Positions 13,001 through 25,335 of a DNA stretch of 64,000 nt are shown one piece after another. A program made the position numbers and the translations under genes. Where the stretch lies: the NCBI GenBank assembly GCA_009792885.1, contig WMCF01000059.1:3497209-3561208 (forward strand), in the 5' to 3' direction. Origin of the DNA: Eremophila alpestris peregrina. Taxonomy: Eukaryota; Chordata; Aves; Passeriformes; Alaudidae. The number at the start of each line of letters is the position of its first letter. Position 1 is the stretch's first letter. Under the pieces are notes generated by a model. That model did no database searches and was not told the origin of the DNA. It saw nothing but the letters and a program-made list of their open reading frames with translations.

Positions 13001-15747
13001 GAGTCACCTGAAAATGGCACAGTGGCCCCTGTGGCTTGTGCAGTTGAGCCAGTGCACAGACAGGGAAGAGATGATACAATTTAGATTCAGGTGGGCTGAT
13101 GTCCCTGAAAAGGACTGATCTCTTCTCCTGAGGCCACTTCTCATCATTTGGTTCATCAATGATAAAGCAAATTCAGAGGAATTACTGCTTTTTGGCACAG
13201 GCTTTGAACAGATAAGGATTTTTCTGGTTCAGGCTGTCACCCGACCTGCCATGCCCTAGCTCTTCCCTCCACCCTGTCTGAGCTGCCACTGGAGATCCGT
13301 GTTTGTCACCAGGACTGGCAACAATAGCTTAGCAAGATCAGACCAGGCTTCAGGAGAAAAAGGTTCATTAGAATACAAATGCAGTTCAGCATTCAGATTT
13401 TTAACTCCTTCCTCTGTTTATATGGGCCTGATCCAAATCCCAGGTCTGGGTTCAAGGGTATCCCTGACTGGGAAACAAAGTGCATGGCTGGACCTTATTT
13501 CCTATTCCAGCAGCTTTCTTTGCCATTCAGCTCATGTCCCCACGAGTTTAGAGTGTGCTCTCCAGTACTCTGAGAACCATTTTTTACTGCAATGAAGAGT
13601 AACAGTGTATTTTCAAAAGCCATTGGTAAATCCACTTGGCAGAACACACGTCACTGTCTTTTTTGGGGACAAAACCTGTGTCTTGGTCACTGTGTTCTTG
13701 CTAGGACCCAAAAAACAGCTTCCCTTGCAGCCCACAGGTACCAGAGGGGGATCAGCCACGGTGGTGTTTGGCACAGACACAAAGAAGCCTGGGCTGGGTT
13801 TGTAGTTGGGATGTTGAGTGCCTGGAACCAGGGGACTGGTGTCTCTGTGCCTCTGCTGTGACTGGGCTGCTGGATCCTTCCCTCACGGCAGAGGATCCTA
13901 AAACACTGCCAGGAAGGGATCAAATTCTTCTGAGTCACCACCACGGCCTCACTACACAACTTCCTTCACTTTGGGTAAGTTCCTGCTGTGCCCACGTCTC
14001 CCTCAGGCAGACCAGGTGGATTTGTCTCCTCTGACCGTGGCTCAGATATTACCTCACCCCAGCAGCAGTGGAAAATGATCAGCATCTGCAGAGGGTGAAT
14101 CATCTCTGCTATCTCTGAGCCCTCTCTGGGGGATGAATCACTCTCTGGAGGAATCTGGTTTTCTCTTCTGGCTACAGAAGAGAAATATCTGGTTTCAAGT
14201 TCTGTGTGGGTAAGACTGGGTGAGATGTGGTTTTCCTACACTCAGAAGGCAAAAGAAAAATGTCCCTGTCCCCACCCCTCACTTTTATCCAGCAAAATCA
14301 GCCCCCCAAGCTGACACACCCCATCAGAGCAGGGGTACCAAAGCAGAGCTGAGCACCTCTGCTCCCCACAACCCCCTGCACATGACCCAGCACACATTTT
14401 CCTCAGGGAAATCTATCAGAGGAGCTCATCTTGCCCAAAAATGCAAATGCAAGGAGCAGCTTACCCTCTAACCAGGGAGGAATTTCTCTACACTCCAGAG
14501 CTGGAGGGATTTGAATTTGCTGTTCTGGGAGCAAGTCAGAAAGGAGGCATGGCTAGTTGTGTACATCACAGACATGGATTTGTTCCTGCCAGTAGGAGGA
14601 ACTCAGCTGGTCAGATTTGAGTCCTTTCTGCTTAGCAGTAAAAAACCATGAAATGCAGTGTGGTTATCCCAGTACAATGGACTCAATGGCATTTTTGAGA
14701 GAAAGATTTAATGGCCACACACAAGCTGTTGAATGTACCATCCTCAAGGAGCAGTTCACTTTAGCAGTGCCACAACAAATCCTTGCTGCATTTGGTTTTC
14801 ATTCATTACTTGCTGTTTTTCAGCAATGAGCTGCTGTGAAGTTTATGGCAAGGCAATGCCCATGTATCTCATGCTTATAAGTGCCAATGCTGGGAAGAAT
14901 CCCAGGATTCATCTCCCAGGAAGACAAGAGTGTTGTGTGGTTTACCAGGCCAATGGCTAAAAGTTAACAGACTTCAGTCAAGAACTGGAAAATAATACAG
15001 AAAAATAGGGGTCTGCATGAATTGATATCTCCTCCAAGGATGGTGAATGTTGATGCAGGACAGAGAAACTGCCCCAGCTGCATCAGATGCCTCATCCATG
15101 CTCACAACATGTAAAAAGCAGCAGCTTCCTCTCTTTTGAAATCCTTTCCTGGAATGTGCAGAGAGTAGGACTTTCAGGTCCCAATGGCCTTGAGTTGGTC
15201 CAGCATGTCCATGATGTCAACTTCTCCCTTGAGTCTTCACTTTCTAATTTTCCCATTCACTGAGCTGGTGGTTGGCAACACTTGGAAGGGGGTGATGATA
15301 AGAGACTCCCTTGCCACGCCCCAGCACCTCAAGAATTCCCATTTGTGCTGCCAGTGAAGAGGTAACAGCACAGGTGGAGGTGTGGAGCTGTGCTTATCCA
15401 GCAGCTTGGCAGTGGCTGTGCCTGGCTGTGCCCACGAGGTACTGCAGCCACCTCCAACTTCTCTCTACTGACTGTGGCAATCCAGCAGGGCCACTGGTGG
15501 TCACACATCTCCCCAGATTATTTCCACCCTTCTCTGCCCACACTGCACTGATGGCAGAACCCACCATTCAATAAGCTGGGATCCATCAGAAGAGACTCTG
15601 ACAAACACTGAAACTTCACTCCACCTTCATACCCCTCTCAAACACACTTGATACCTTAAGTTTTAGCTTTCATATTTTCCAGATTCTGTACTGCATTAGT
15701 ATATAACTCTGAACTTCATATAGAGTGTTAGCAAGTTCTCTTCACAG

Positions 15748-16073
15748 TGTAGTCAGACAAAACAATCCTTTTCCAGCGCAAGAACCAAGGACACCTTTGC
15801 AGCTTCAGGCCCAAAAAGGGTAAACAACAGCAAATTAAGGAGAGTAATCTGGGAGGATGGGACTTCATGACCCGAAGCTGTAATTGGACAATTTACGCCA
15901 ACATGGAAATGGACCAAAACTTTAAAAAGTGTGAAAACTTGTGACCTGTCATCCATCTTGGGTGTAGCTCTTGTATTGCCCAAGGTGTATCCTTTGAAGG
16001 CCTTTTAATAAATACCTACTTTACTCCTTTAACACTGTCCAGCCTCTGTTCTAGGTGGCCTCTCAAGGCATCA
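15748..16073 (+). mobile_element. Solo LTR of an avian endogenous retrovirus
   Basis: The 326-bp unit starts with TG (TGTAGTCAGAC) and ends with CA (GGCATCA). It has a TATA-like ACTTTAAAAAG near 15917, an AATAAA polyadenylation signal at 16007-16012, and the 'tttactcctttaacactgtc' and 'cagcctctgttctagg' blocks common at the R/U5 end of songbird ERV LTRs. It is flanked by CACAG on the left and CACTG on the right, a 5-bp target duplication with one mismatch. No internal viral genes are present, so it is a solo LTR left by recombination. It has the same orientation as LGR6. Confidence 0.8.
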
Positions 16074-16507
16074 CACTGTCACTTCCCATCTCAGGCTGTA
16101 AGAATTTCAGGAAGAGGCACGTGCTGCCTTGGCTGCCCTCAGTGTGTGTCCTGGGCACATTGTGAGCACTGAAGGAATAATAATCACCACTCACATCCAC
16201 ACTCCTGCCTCATAAAGTAAGTTCCAACATGGTTCCAATAACCTTTGCCATGGCATAACCCATGCAATGTCATGAATCTTAACTCACTCACTTACCCACA
16301 CGAGCCCCCAGGGCATGCTGTGTGTCCTTGGTGATGACTCAATAGAAATGACAGACAGCAGTTGTTCCATACAATGCACATGTCAGTGCCAAAGGAAGAT
16401 GGGTCCCAGGTGTTCAAGCTGACTCCTGATGAACCACAGAGGAGCTTCAGCTGAACTGGAGCTAGGGACACGAGCAAGGAATGGAGATATTTAAACTGGC
16501 AACATCT

Positions 16508-17040
16508 ATCATAGAATCATGGAATCCTGGAATGGTTTATGTATAAAGAAACCTTAAGGTTCAACTCCTTCCACCCCTGCCATGAGCAGGGACACCTTCC
16601 ACTAGCCCCATCCAGCCTGGCCTTGGGCACTTCCAGGGATCCAGGGGCAGCCACAGCTTCTCTGGACAACCTGAGCCAGGGCCACCCCATGTTCACAGCC
16701 AAGGATGCCTTCCCAATATTCCATCTAACCCTGCCCTCAGGCAGTGGGAAGCCATTCCCCTCTTGTCCTGTCCCTCCAGACCCTTGTCCCCAGTCTCTCT
16801 CCAACTCTCCTGGAGCCCCTTTAGGCACTGGAAAGGGCTCTGAGGTCTCCCTGGAGCCTTCTCTTCTCCAGGTGAACACTCCCAGCTCTCCCAGCCTGGC
16901 TCCAGAGGGGCTCCAGGACCCAGAGCAGCTCCATGGGCTCCTCTGGACCCACACAAACAAGCCCATGTGTTTCTTTGCTAAGGGATCAGAGCTGGACCCT
17001 GCACTCCAGTGTGCCCAGATCTGTTCAGAGCCCCTCTCCC
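16508..17040 (-). mobile_element. CR1 LINE 3' fragment, about 0.5 kb
   Basis: The stretch begins with ATCATAGAATCATGG (CR1 terminal octamers in reverse complement). It continues through the 'ccctgccatgagcaggga' block and the 'ccagacccttgtccccagtc' and 'gagccttctcttctccagg' blocks. Beyond about 16960 the match is degraded, so the end is approximate. A 413-codon open frame on the minus strand overlaps it but is not considered a gene. Confidence 0.88.
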
Positions 17041-17758
17041 TCGAGCACAGCTTGTCCTGTTCCTTCTGTCCCAGGGGCTGCTCTCTCTTCCCTTTTCCAG
17101 CTGCCTTATGCTTCACAAACACCATGTTTCCCAGCAAATATGCAGGTACAACTGCTTGGTGAGCAGTTTGAGCCACCCTGCTCAGCCTCCAGCTGCTTCC
17201 TGTGCCTTCTCCATTTCCCTGTGCCTGGCACCATGGCTCAGGGGGCAATGCCAGGGCCCAGGGAGAGGCTGGTCGGGGAGCTGGCACAGCTGCCCAGCTT
17301 TCAGCAGTTTCTATAGCTGCACAGAGATTTTGGCAATCCTTTCTGGGACCGTTCTGACCTGAGGGGTTTTGGAGGTGTTTGCAACTGGGGATAACAATGC
17401 CCTCTTGTCTACACCAAAGGCACTTTGTGTGGAGTCTAGGTATTGCTCTGATTTCATTTCCTGAGCATCCCTCGTGGACAGCTTCCCACAGAAACATGCC
17501 CCATTGAGTCAGGAGGGAAGACTCATTGCAGTCCAAACAGAGCCCTGCAAATTTTCTCACCGGGTCCTGTTGCACAGCCAACTGCAAACATGTTTGTGTC
17601 TCGAACCTCCATTCACTGCCTGGGATGGTTTTCACAAGTTTCCAGCTGGAAATGGAGCCAGGCAGCACTTGTGAGTCTTGCTTGAGGGCTGTGAGCCTTT
17701 CTGTGGCACGGCAGAGATCCCGGGGTAGGAGCTGGCCTACAAGGCAATAAAGTTCCAT

Positions 17759-18202
17759 TCACAAAATCACAGAATGCTTTGGGTTGAAAGTGACCTTTAA
17801 AGGTCATCTAGTCCAACCCCCTACAATGAGCAGGGACATCTTCAACTACACCAGGCTGCTCAGAGCCCCATCCAACCCTGAATGTTTCCAGGGAAGGGAC
17901 ATCCACCACTTCTCTGAGTGGCCTGTGTTAGTGTTTCACCATCTTACTGTGAAAAATTTCTTCTTTATATCTAGTCTGAATCTCCCCTTTTAGCTTAAAA
18001 CCACCATCCCTTGTCCTGTTTCTACAGACCCTACTAAAAACTCTGTCCCCATCTTTCTTATAGGCCCCCTTTAGGCACGAGAAGGAGCTCTGAGGTTTCC
18101 CCAGAGCCTTCTCTTCTCCAGGCTGAGCATCCCAGCTCCCTCAGGCTGCTTCCAGAGCATGGCCTCCTCTGGGACCACCCCAACACCTCCATTCTCCCAC
18201 TG
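17759..18202 (-). mobile_element. CR1 LINE 3' fragment
   Basis: The stretch begins ACAAAATCACAGAATGC and contains 'ggtcatctagtccaaccccc', 'aaaaccaccatcccttgtcc' and 'gagccttctcttctccaggc'. This is the usual avian CR1 3' region in reverse complement. It looks like a different, more diverged copy than the one about 700 bp upstream. Confidence 0.9.
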
Positions 18203-21200
18203 AATCTACAACAGATTATGGCAGCAAAGACAGAACAGGCAGGCAGGAGTTTAACCCAGTTTTCCCCTTTAACAGAATTTCTTAGACAACATGGACATGA
18301 GGTTTTTGGGGACGAAGTTTGAGCTATCCCAAACTGGGCCCCATGTTTGGGCCTGTGCAGAAGTAGATAAGCCTGTGGCACAGTTATCATTTAGATTAAG
18401 GTGTGTTTATGTATTAGATAGGATAGTTATAGTGAGATTATGGTACCCTCGAGCAGGGTGACCCCTGAGCCATCCTCCCTCCCTGTGCCCCCAGCCCCTT
18501 GCACAGCAATTCCCTGGGAGCTCACCAGCCAGGCACTCAGTCTGGGAGCTTTGCCTGAGAAAGAAGCCAAGGTGTTGGCCCCAGTTATTAGTGAGTTATC
18601 AGAGAAGCTGAGCTGCAGTGACATCATCTCCTTCTTATGTTACTACAAGGAACTCAGATCCTATTGTGGGAGAGGAGGTAACTCAATCGAGCCTTTCAAG
18701 ATAAACTCAGACAGGAAGAGAGACACGATTGCCTGGAGGCACCAATTAGACATTTCTGGTGAGCTCAGCTCTGTTCAGCTGACACACACACACCTACACT
18801 GGGGCCAGGGAGCTCCTCTCTCATGTCTCAGGGGTGTGATGGGAGGGGTGGGCAACCAGAGCTTCCAGCCGTGCTGCTGGCTCAGCCCTCACACCTTCAG
18901 TGGCCACAGATCTCCCTTCAGAATGTCCTTTCCTTATGTCCTGTGTTCTGCTGTGGACAGAGAATCACAGAGGAGCTCCCTGGTCTGGAGAGAGAACAGC
19001 CCTGCACCACTCAGTGCTGCACATGATCTTCAGTGACAAATCTCCTCCAGCTTTATCAATGGGGATAAAAGCCCAATATGTGGCAAAAAGTCCTGTGAGG
19101 ATGGGCTGCAGTTTGAGGCCCCAGTGCCCTGTGGTGACTGGGCTGTGGGGAACATCCCAGTCTGTGCTGCAGGCCAGTTACTGCACATGAGTGGCCTGAG
19201 ACACACAGACAGCTCTTACTGACTCTGATGTGTGTGAGGAAGGAAAAAACAGCAGCAAAATTTGGGTTATCTCCTGACAGCATGGTATTGAGCATTTCTG
19301 CTGGTTTCCAGGCTGCAGCTCCCCCTGTAAATGCTTCACAGCCAGAAGGAAATGGTAAGATATGGGTAAATTTGCTTCTGCCAGTCATAGGCTGAGATTT
19401 GCACCACATCTGTTGGGGAACAGAGAGACTGGTTCTGTTTATCCCCTGGTTATTCTGCCAGTTATGTTACCAACAGCTCGGAAACACACTTGTACATCCT
19501 CTGAAACACTCTGGAAGCATTTAATGGCAAAAGACAGTTCTTAGAAACTGGGTCTGTGACACAGAAAACACAAGATCTCAGATCATAGCTCAGGATTAAC
19601 ACAGACCTCACAACACACTCACTGCATTGAGGACTGCACACAGCCCACCCCTGGCCAGCCTCCCCAGTGGCTGCACTGGTGGCATTGGCTTCTCTTCTGC
19701 TCATTGGGAAGGAGGAATCTCCCACTCTTGGCCTTTTCTCCTCAGAAAAGGACTTCCCTATGCCTGGTTCCTACCAGAAGTGTTCCTGACCCCACCATCC
19801 TCTCTGGACTGCTCCTGGCAAGAAGGCAGTTGATTTCTCCCCAAGCATTTATCAAACACAGACAACATTCAAAGCAATGAAGGGGCTCTTCCAAGGCATG
19901 TTAGGCCCTTAGCCCTGGATCTCCATATGAAGCTGACCCAAAAATGTCCTGCCCAAGGAAACACTTCCCTTTCCCATCCCACACAGGTTCTTCTGCCTCC
20001 CCAGAGCTGTCACTCCACAGCAGCAGCAAAGGAAGCAACTGGCAAGTTCAGGCACGCTCACATTTGGTGCTGACCTGCTCCTCTCACCATGGCTCTGCAC
20101 AGATGTGAACATCTGCTCAAGGAAAAGATGCCTCAGACCAGTGGACTTGAGATGTTCTTCCATCTCTCTCACTACCCCTGTAATCCCTGAAACTCTGAGG
20201 AGTAAAGTCTGAGGTGACTGCAGGCACTTTTAGGACTTTTGAGTCAGAGTCATGTTGAAGTCATATAAACACCCTGTAACTCTCAGCAGCAGATGCAGCT
20301 CTAAAGCCAGAAGCTGAGACTTTCAGCAGTGGCTGGTTTTCATAGCTTGTTGTTCTTAAATGTCCTACTTAAAATCACCTCCTTCTGCATGCAACAGACT
20401 GGCCAACACTCTGCAGAGCCTTGCTTGAGCCCCTGAAGTCACTTGGAAATCGTGTCCATGCTGACATCTGGAGTCACTGTGTGTGATCCTCTCTCCAGAC
20501 CCAAAGCACTGCTTGGCCCCTCTCCAAAGCCATCCAGCAGCTCCGTGAAAGAGGCTTCTTCCTCTGCAAGCAAGCAAAGGGTTAAAGCTTGCAAGGAAAA
20601 CCAACTGAGTGATTTGGTGAAATAAAGATTAAAACATCTCCGTGGAAGGTGAGGAGCCAGCCCTGGCCTGTGCTGTCTCATTTACCCACTAATCAGGCCA
20701 ATTACCTCAGGTATAAATCATAACACAAACACAGAGCCAGAGTCACACACTGAAGAAAGGAGAGAACTATTGGGTTGGTTTTTGTTTAGTATAATTGATA
20801 TAATTACTAACAACTCTGTGCCAAGAACTTCAGCTTTTCTGCTTCCACAAGAGAGTAGAGAGCTGTCTGAAAGCCATAGCAATTAGCAATCCTCACATGC
20901 ACAGCTTTTATTAGAAAGAATGCACATCTCTTCCAGAAAGAGCCAGCAGCTCCCTGAGGAGCAGTTAACCATCCCTTGGTGCCAGGAATGCAGCTGTCAC
21001 TGAGCCCATGTGCCCCGTCCCCTCATCAGTGCTGCAAAGGCACATCAGGACTCCTGCCCATCATGCTGCATGTGAAATGCCTTCACCTTGCTCCTAATTT
21101 TAACTTACCTGGCTCCAGATAGGTGCATCTTGCTGTGCTGTGGCCATCAGCAGGCTGCTGATGCTGAGACTTCTCAGGTCCAGCTCATTGGAACCAGCAG

Positions 21201-22514
21201 AAAGTCTCCCTTTTTCTCCACTGAGGAATCTGACTGAGCTCTGATCTCCACACTCTGGAGCAGACTGACAGCTCCGTGGCTGGAGCTTCCCAACACCTCC
21301 CCAGGATGTAACCCTAGAGAGTGTCTCATGGACAGCTGAGACACATTCACACCTTGTCATGCTGCCACCAGGCAGCCCCTGCAGAGCTGAGGAGCAGAGA
21401 GACTCATCTGAGTCCTGCAGAGGTGACCTCTCACTGGCAGAGAGGTGTGGAGACACTGAGGTGTGGACACACAAAGCTGCAGCATGTCCACAGCCAAGGA
21501 GTGTTCACAAACTCCTTGGATGGACCCAAGTTCCTGCCTGTGCACTCTCCACAGGGATCCACAAAGACAGGTGTCCAAGCACCTCAAAAACCTCCACCTG
21601 CTCTGCACTTCTCATACCTGTGGACATCCCTAGGGATAAAAGGGCCTTTCCTGAGTTGCTAAACATTATCAGCATTAATGGTTTCCCAAACTCCTGGGGC
21701 ACCATCACACTGAAACCTTGTGGGTCACATCTGAGGCTTCCCCCAGGAGTTCATGAACAAAGTGGGATGTGACAGCCACAGGCTCCACCTCCCTCTCTGG
21801 TCCCTGTTCCTGTCCCAGCTCTGGTTTACCAGCCCTCAGCTCTGGTTTGGCATCTCCATTTCTCAAAGCTTAGTTTGGCTTTGAGAAATTATCACTATTC
21901 TCATGGGTATTTTCATTGTCTGTTCTTTAATTACCTAAACTTGAAGCTGAGCATTCACTTTAAAACTATTTTCAGTAAACTTACAGGGATTTGGATGAAA
22001 GAATATCTCTGAGAAAAGTAAGCAAGGTTGCTTTTTTTTTATTATTTTAACAGTTTATGATGCCAAAACCTAACAGAATTCTTATGATGAGAAAGGAATG
22101 AAAAAAAATAAGTAAAGATTAACATTTTGTGCAGAAGTTTTAATTTTGCTCAAAAAGTTCTTGTTTGTCCCAAAACATTTTGAAGAAATAGAGTTATTAG
22201 CCTTACTCTGAGGTGCTGCAGGGTTTGCTTTTCTGATCTGTATTCTTTGGAGTTGTTGACTCGAGAAGATAAATGATGTTATTCTCTGATTTGTTTGTAG
22301 TTTGGGGGGCAGTAAGTGAATTGGGGCAGAACTTGCAATGCTCACTCTCTCAACAGGAAAAATCAAAACCCATTGTCTTGTGTTCTGAGCAAAGACACAA
22401 AACCTGTGGGAATAGAGCTTTGGGTGTGATGTGCTTTTGTGTTCCTCTCATCTGAACAGCCTTGCACCAGAAAATGCCCCTTTGCAGCAGTGCAAGAGTA
22501 TTGAAATTTGGGGA

Positions 22515-22706
22515 AATAGAATCACAGAATCACAGAATGGTTTGGGTGCAAGGGACATCAAAGCCCATCCAGTTCCAATCCCTGCCATGAGCAGGGACAC
22601 CTTCCACTGTCCCAGGTTGCTCCAAGCCCCATCCAAACCTGGCCTTGGACACTTCCAGGGATCCAGGGGCACAGCTTCTCTGGGCACCCTGTGCCAGGCC
22701 CTCTGA
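22515..22706 (-). mobile_element. CR1 LINE 3' fragment, short
   Basis: Two clean terminal octamers (ATAGAATCACAGAATCACAG) are followed by the standard CR1 3' blocks, ending near 'caccctgtgccaggccctct'. The intact octamers suggest a fairly young copy. Confidence 0.92.
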
Positions 22707-24681
22707 GTTAATACATTAATGTGGCAAAATGGGAGTAATGGAATAGGGATTTAAGCCACTCTGGGTTATCATTCCAGGCTAAGGTGATGCTGTACCAGAG
22801 TTTTACTCTGTGTTTAAAGGACATTTTTCTGAAGGAGATCTCAGGAAGGTTTGACTGCACTTCTTAACCAGGTACAAGCCTCCAGATTTGTCCATCCAGG
22901 TCAGGCCAGCCAGGGCAGGAAATGCTTCTTTCTGTGATGTAGGGAAGCTCAGTTTCCCAGGATTATCTGAGAATTTCACCCAGGAAATACCACCCCCACC
23001 CCCTTGCAGAGAGAAGGCTTGCACCCAGCCTCTTCCCTGCTCCCACTCGTGATGGGGCATTGGTCTCCTCTTCCTGCAGTTCATTGCAGTCTTCTGTGAA
23101 TTAAGAAATGTCAGTACTCTTTGAAGAAGTGTTGTGCCTGGGGGGCAACTGTGTCTGAGGGTTTGCTCCAGTGTTCAACTTTCATCAAAAATATTACTTT
23201 ATATAGTCAGGAATACTTATTTCTTTACCACATTCCTTTCTGGAGGATCACTGATTTGAGGGCTGGGCCATGACAGCTCTGTTAACTTCCTTCTCTCATG
23301 CTTTGATAAGAGACAAAATGCTTCCTCTTTGCAATTTGAATTCAGAGATCTCTGCCTTAGATAGCTTGGAAAAATAAAATAAGTTCTGTTGGCTGTGGAT
23401 GGAAATGAAAATTTTGTATAATTGGTTCCTGGTATTTCATCCAAATCTGAAGTCTTTTCCTCTCACAATTTGGTTTCAAAATCTACAGATAACACATTGT
23501 ATCCTGCTCACCATCATTGCAATAAAAGGTCTTTAGAGAGATGATTCCTAAATCTAAGTTTTAAACTTTTTTTTCATAATAACCTTAATATTTTTTGGCT
23601 TGTCATTCTATTTTGAAACCAAAAAAAGTGTTCAAAATTAAAGTTTCTCACCAAATTAAACCTCAAATTCAACCACCTTAAGCTTTCCATGATGGCTAAA
23701 ACAAAGCAATTGGCAAATGGAGTGGCAGGAAAGGCCCAAAGGTGTGATACAAGAGCATGGGCTCAGTTCCTGTTCCATGACACAGGGTCTGACTCTGCCC
23801 AGGAGCCCCTGGCAGTTCATCTCAGACACAGGACACTGAGCAGGGCTGTGACACATTTCCCATTCCCAGACAGATCCTTTCCTTCTGGAATGGGGCCGTG
23901 GCTCCAGGTCTGGCTGTCCTGCACCCCCGTGGCTGTGAGCAGGCTGTGGGGCAGCCCAGCCTGGGCTGGGATTGCTCGGGCAGATCCATGGCAAGCCCAG
24001 CCCTGGGAGATGCAGCTTTGATGCTCTGAATTCAGGGGATGGGCTGTGAGCCACAGCGGGCCTGGGGGCCACTCTCAGCCCAACCACCATGTGGTAATGC
24101 AGCTTTAAACCAAACAGGTATTTTCCATAGAAGGAAAAAGGGTTTCAGTTTTACCTTAAGTCTTCAAAGGAAAAAGCCCTAGAAATGTCTCTGCTCTCCT
24201 GGCAGCCATTGGCTCAATGCCAGGACAGAAACACAGATAGGTCTATTTACCTGTCCCTCAGAAATGGAGCCATTCTCTGTGGGGCAGTTTGCCAAAAACC
24301 CCACCTAAATCATCCTGTACATAAGGGAGAGCACAGAGATTCTCAGGGCTTCTTGGGATGTCATAGCCAGGTACAATGCTTGCATGTGCCTGGGTTCTAT
24401 TTTGTTCTTTATTGTTTATTATTTTATAAATTTATTAAACCCTTTACAAAGCATACCCAAGGAGCCGCCTCACAAATTATTTTTAAGCCATTTCTGTGAG
24501 GTGCAGGCACCCTCAGAGAGATCTGATCCGTCTCCACGTGGCTCACTCCACTCTGGCCCCATGCAGGACTGTATCACCACTGTGCTTCAGCTGCCATCTG
24601 TCACCCTCATTTTTTCTAAGCCTTCTGATGTTTTCATTTTTGTAGTGGAGTTTCTCACAGAGTTTCATGTAAATAGTGAAA

Positions 24682-24906
24682 TGTTATTGTAACTGTCTAT
24701 GTTTTGCATCCCTTCTCCTGGGAGGAGAGGGTTGATAGACTGTTGGTTTGAGCAGTGGGATTGGAGAGGTGGAAACTTCATTCTACAATCCCTAGCCATG
24801 GGTAAGGTACTATGTATATAGAGGTCAAAAATTAAACTTGCTTTTTGTTCCACATTAGAAAATCTAAGCATGTTGTGACTTTTTTTGTGTACTGGTGTGA
24901 TAGCCA
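24682..24906 (+). mobile_element. Possible LTR-like element, unassigned
   Basis: A TG-starting, CA-ending stretch contains a TATA-like CTATGTATATAGAG at about 24810 and an ATTAAA signal followed by a T-rich tract, in the spacing typical of a small LTR. I cannot name a family and found no target-site duplication. It may be ordinary AT-rich intron sequence. Confidence 0.3.
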
Positions 24907-25119
24907 TCAGTTGGCAGCACCAAATGACCAAACCAAGGAGGGATGGTCCTTGGCTGTGGCCAGACATCTCCCAGCACAGGCAGAGCGTCACCGATACCTT
25001 CTGCTGTTAATCACTATTTACACCCACTCCAATCTCCCTGGCCATCCACCCATCCCACCTCCATCGCTGCCCTTGGGCAGGACTTTCACTGATCCCCACC
25101 CTGTTTCTCTCCCTCCCAG

Positions 25120-25335
25120 ACGCCTGGATGCAAACCTCATCTCCGTGGTGCCCGACGGGAGCTTCGAGGGGCTGCTGTCCCTGCGTCACCTGTGGCTGGA
25201 CGACAACGCCCTGACGGAGATCCCGGTGCGAGCCCTGAACCACCTGCCAGCGCTCCAGGCCATGACCCTGGCCCTCAACCAGATCTGGCACATCCCCGAC
25301 TTCGCCTTCCAGAACCTCAGCAGCCTCGTGGTGCT
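25120..25335 (+). CDS. LGR6: LGR6 coding exon: three fused leucine-rich repeats
   Basis: The exon is 216 nt (3 x 72), from the acceptor CCCTCCCAG to the donor GTAAGC, phase 2 at both ends. It encodes three 24-residue repeats in order: [18 protein letters not shown]..., [18 protein letters not shown]... and [17 protein letters not shown].... The strongly conserved LRHLWLDDN and [10 protein letters not shown] signatures of LGR4-6 are intact. QNLSSL carries an N-glycosylation sequon where human LGR6 has N-L-T. In the LGR4/5 structures this part of the solenoid carries much of the R-spondin contact surface. The exon is far richer in CpG (about 15 in 216 bp) than the other exons and the flanking introns. 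Confidence 0.97.

Larger units (their letters stand above)
5780..25119 (+). other. LGR6: Large LGR6 intron (19.3 kb)
   Basis: The intron joins the exon ending at 5779 to the one starting at 25120. The encoded repeats are contiguous (LQSL then RLDANL), so no coding exon is missing between them. Contents I can support are CR1 fragments near 6650-7012, 16508-17040, 17759-18202 and 22515-22706, a solo LTR at 15748-16073, and a possible LTR-like stretch at 24682-24906. The rest is unannotated. AT-rich stretches near 10555-10830 and 20683-20830 have homeodomain-like TAATTA/CAATTA cores and could be regulatory, but that is a guess. Confidence 0.85.

Noticed and set aside
25120..25335. CpG island or promoter at the CpG-dense exon
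   Set aside because: The CpG cluster stops at the exon borders and lies within the coding frame. There is no start codon context or other promoter sign. Coding composition explains it better.
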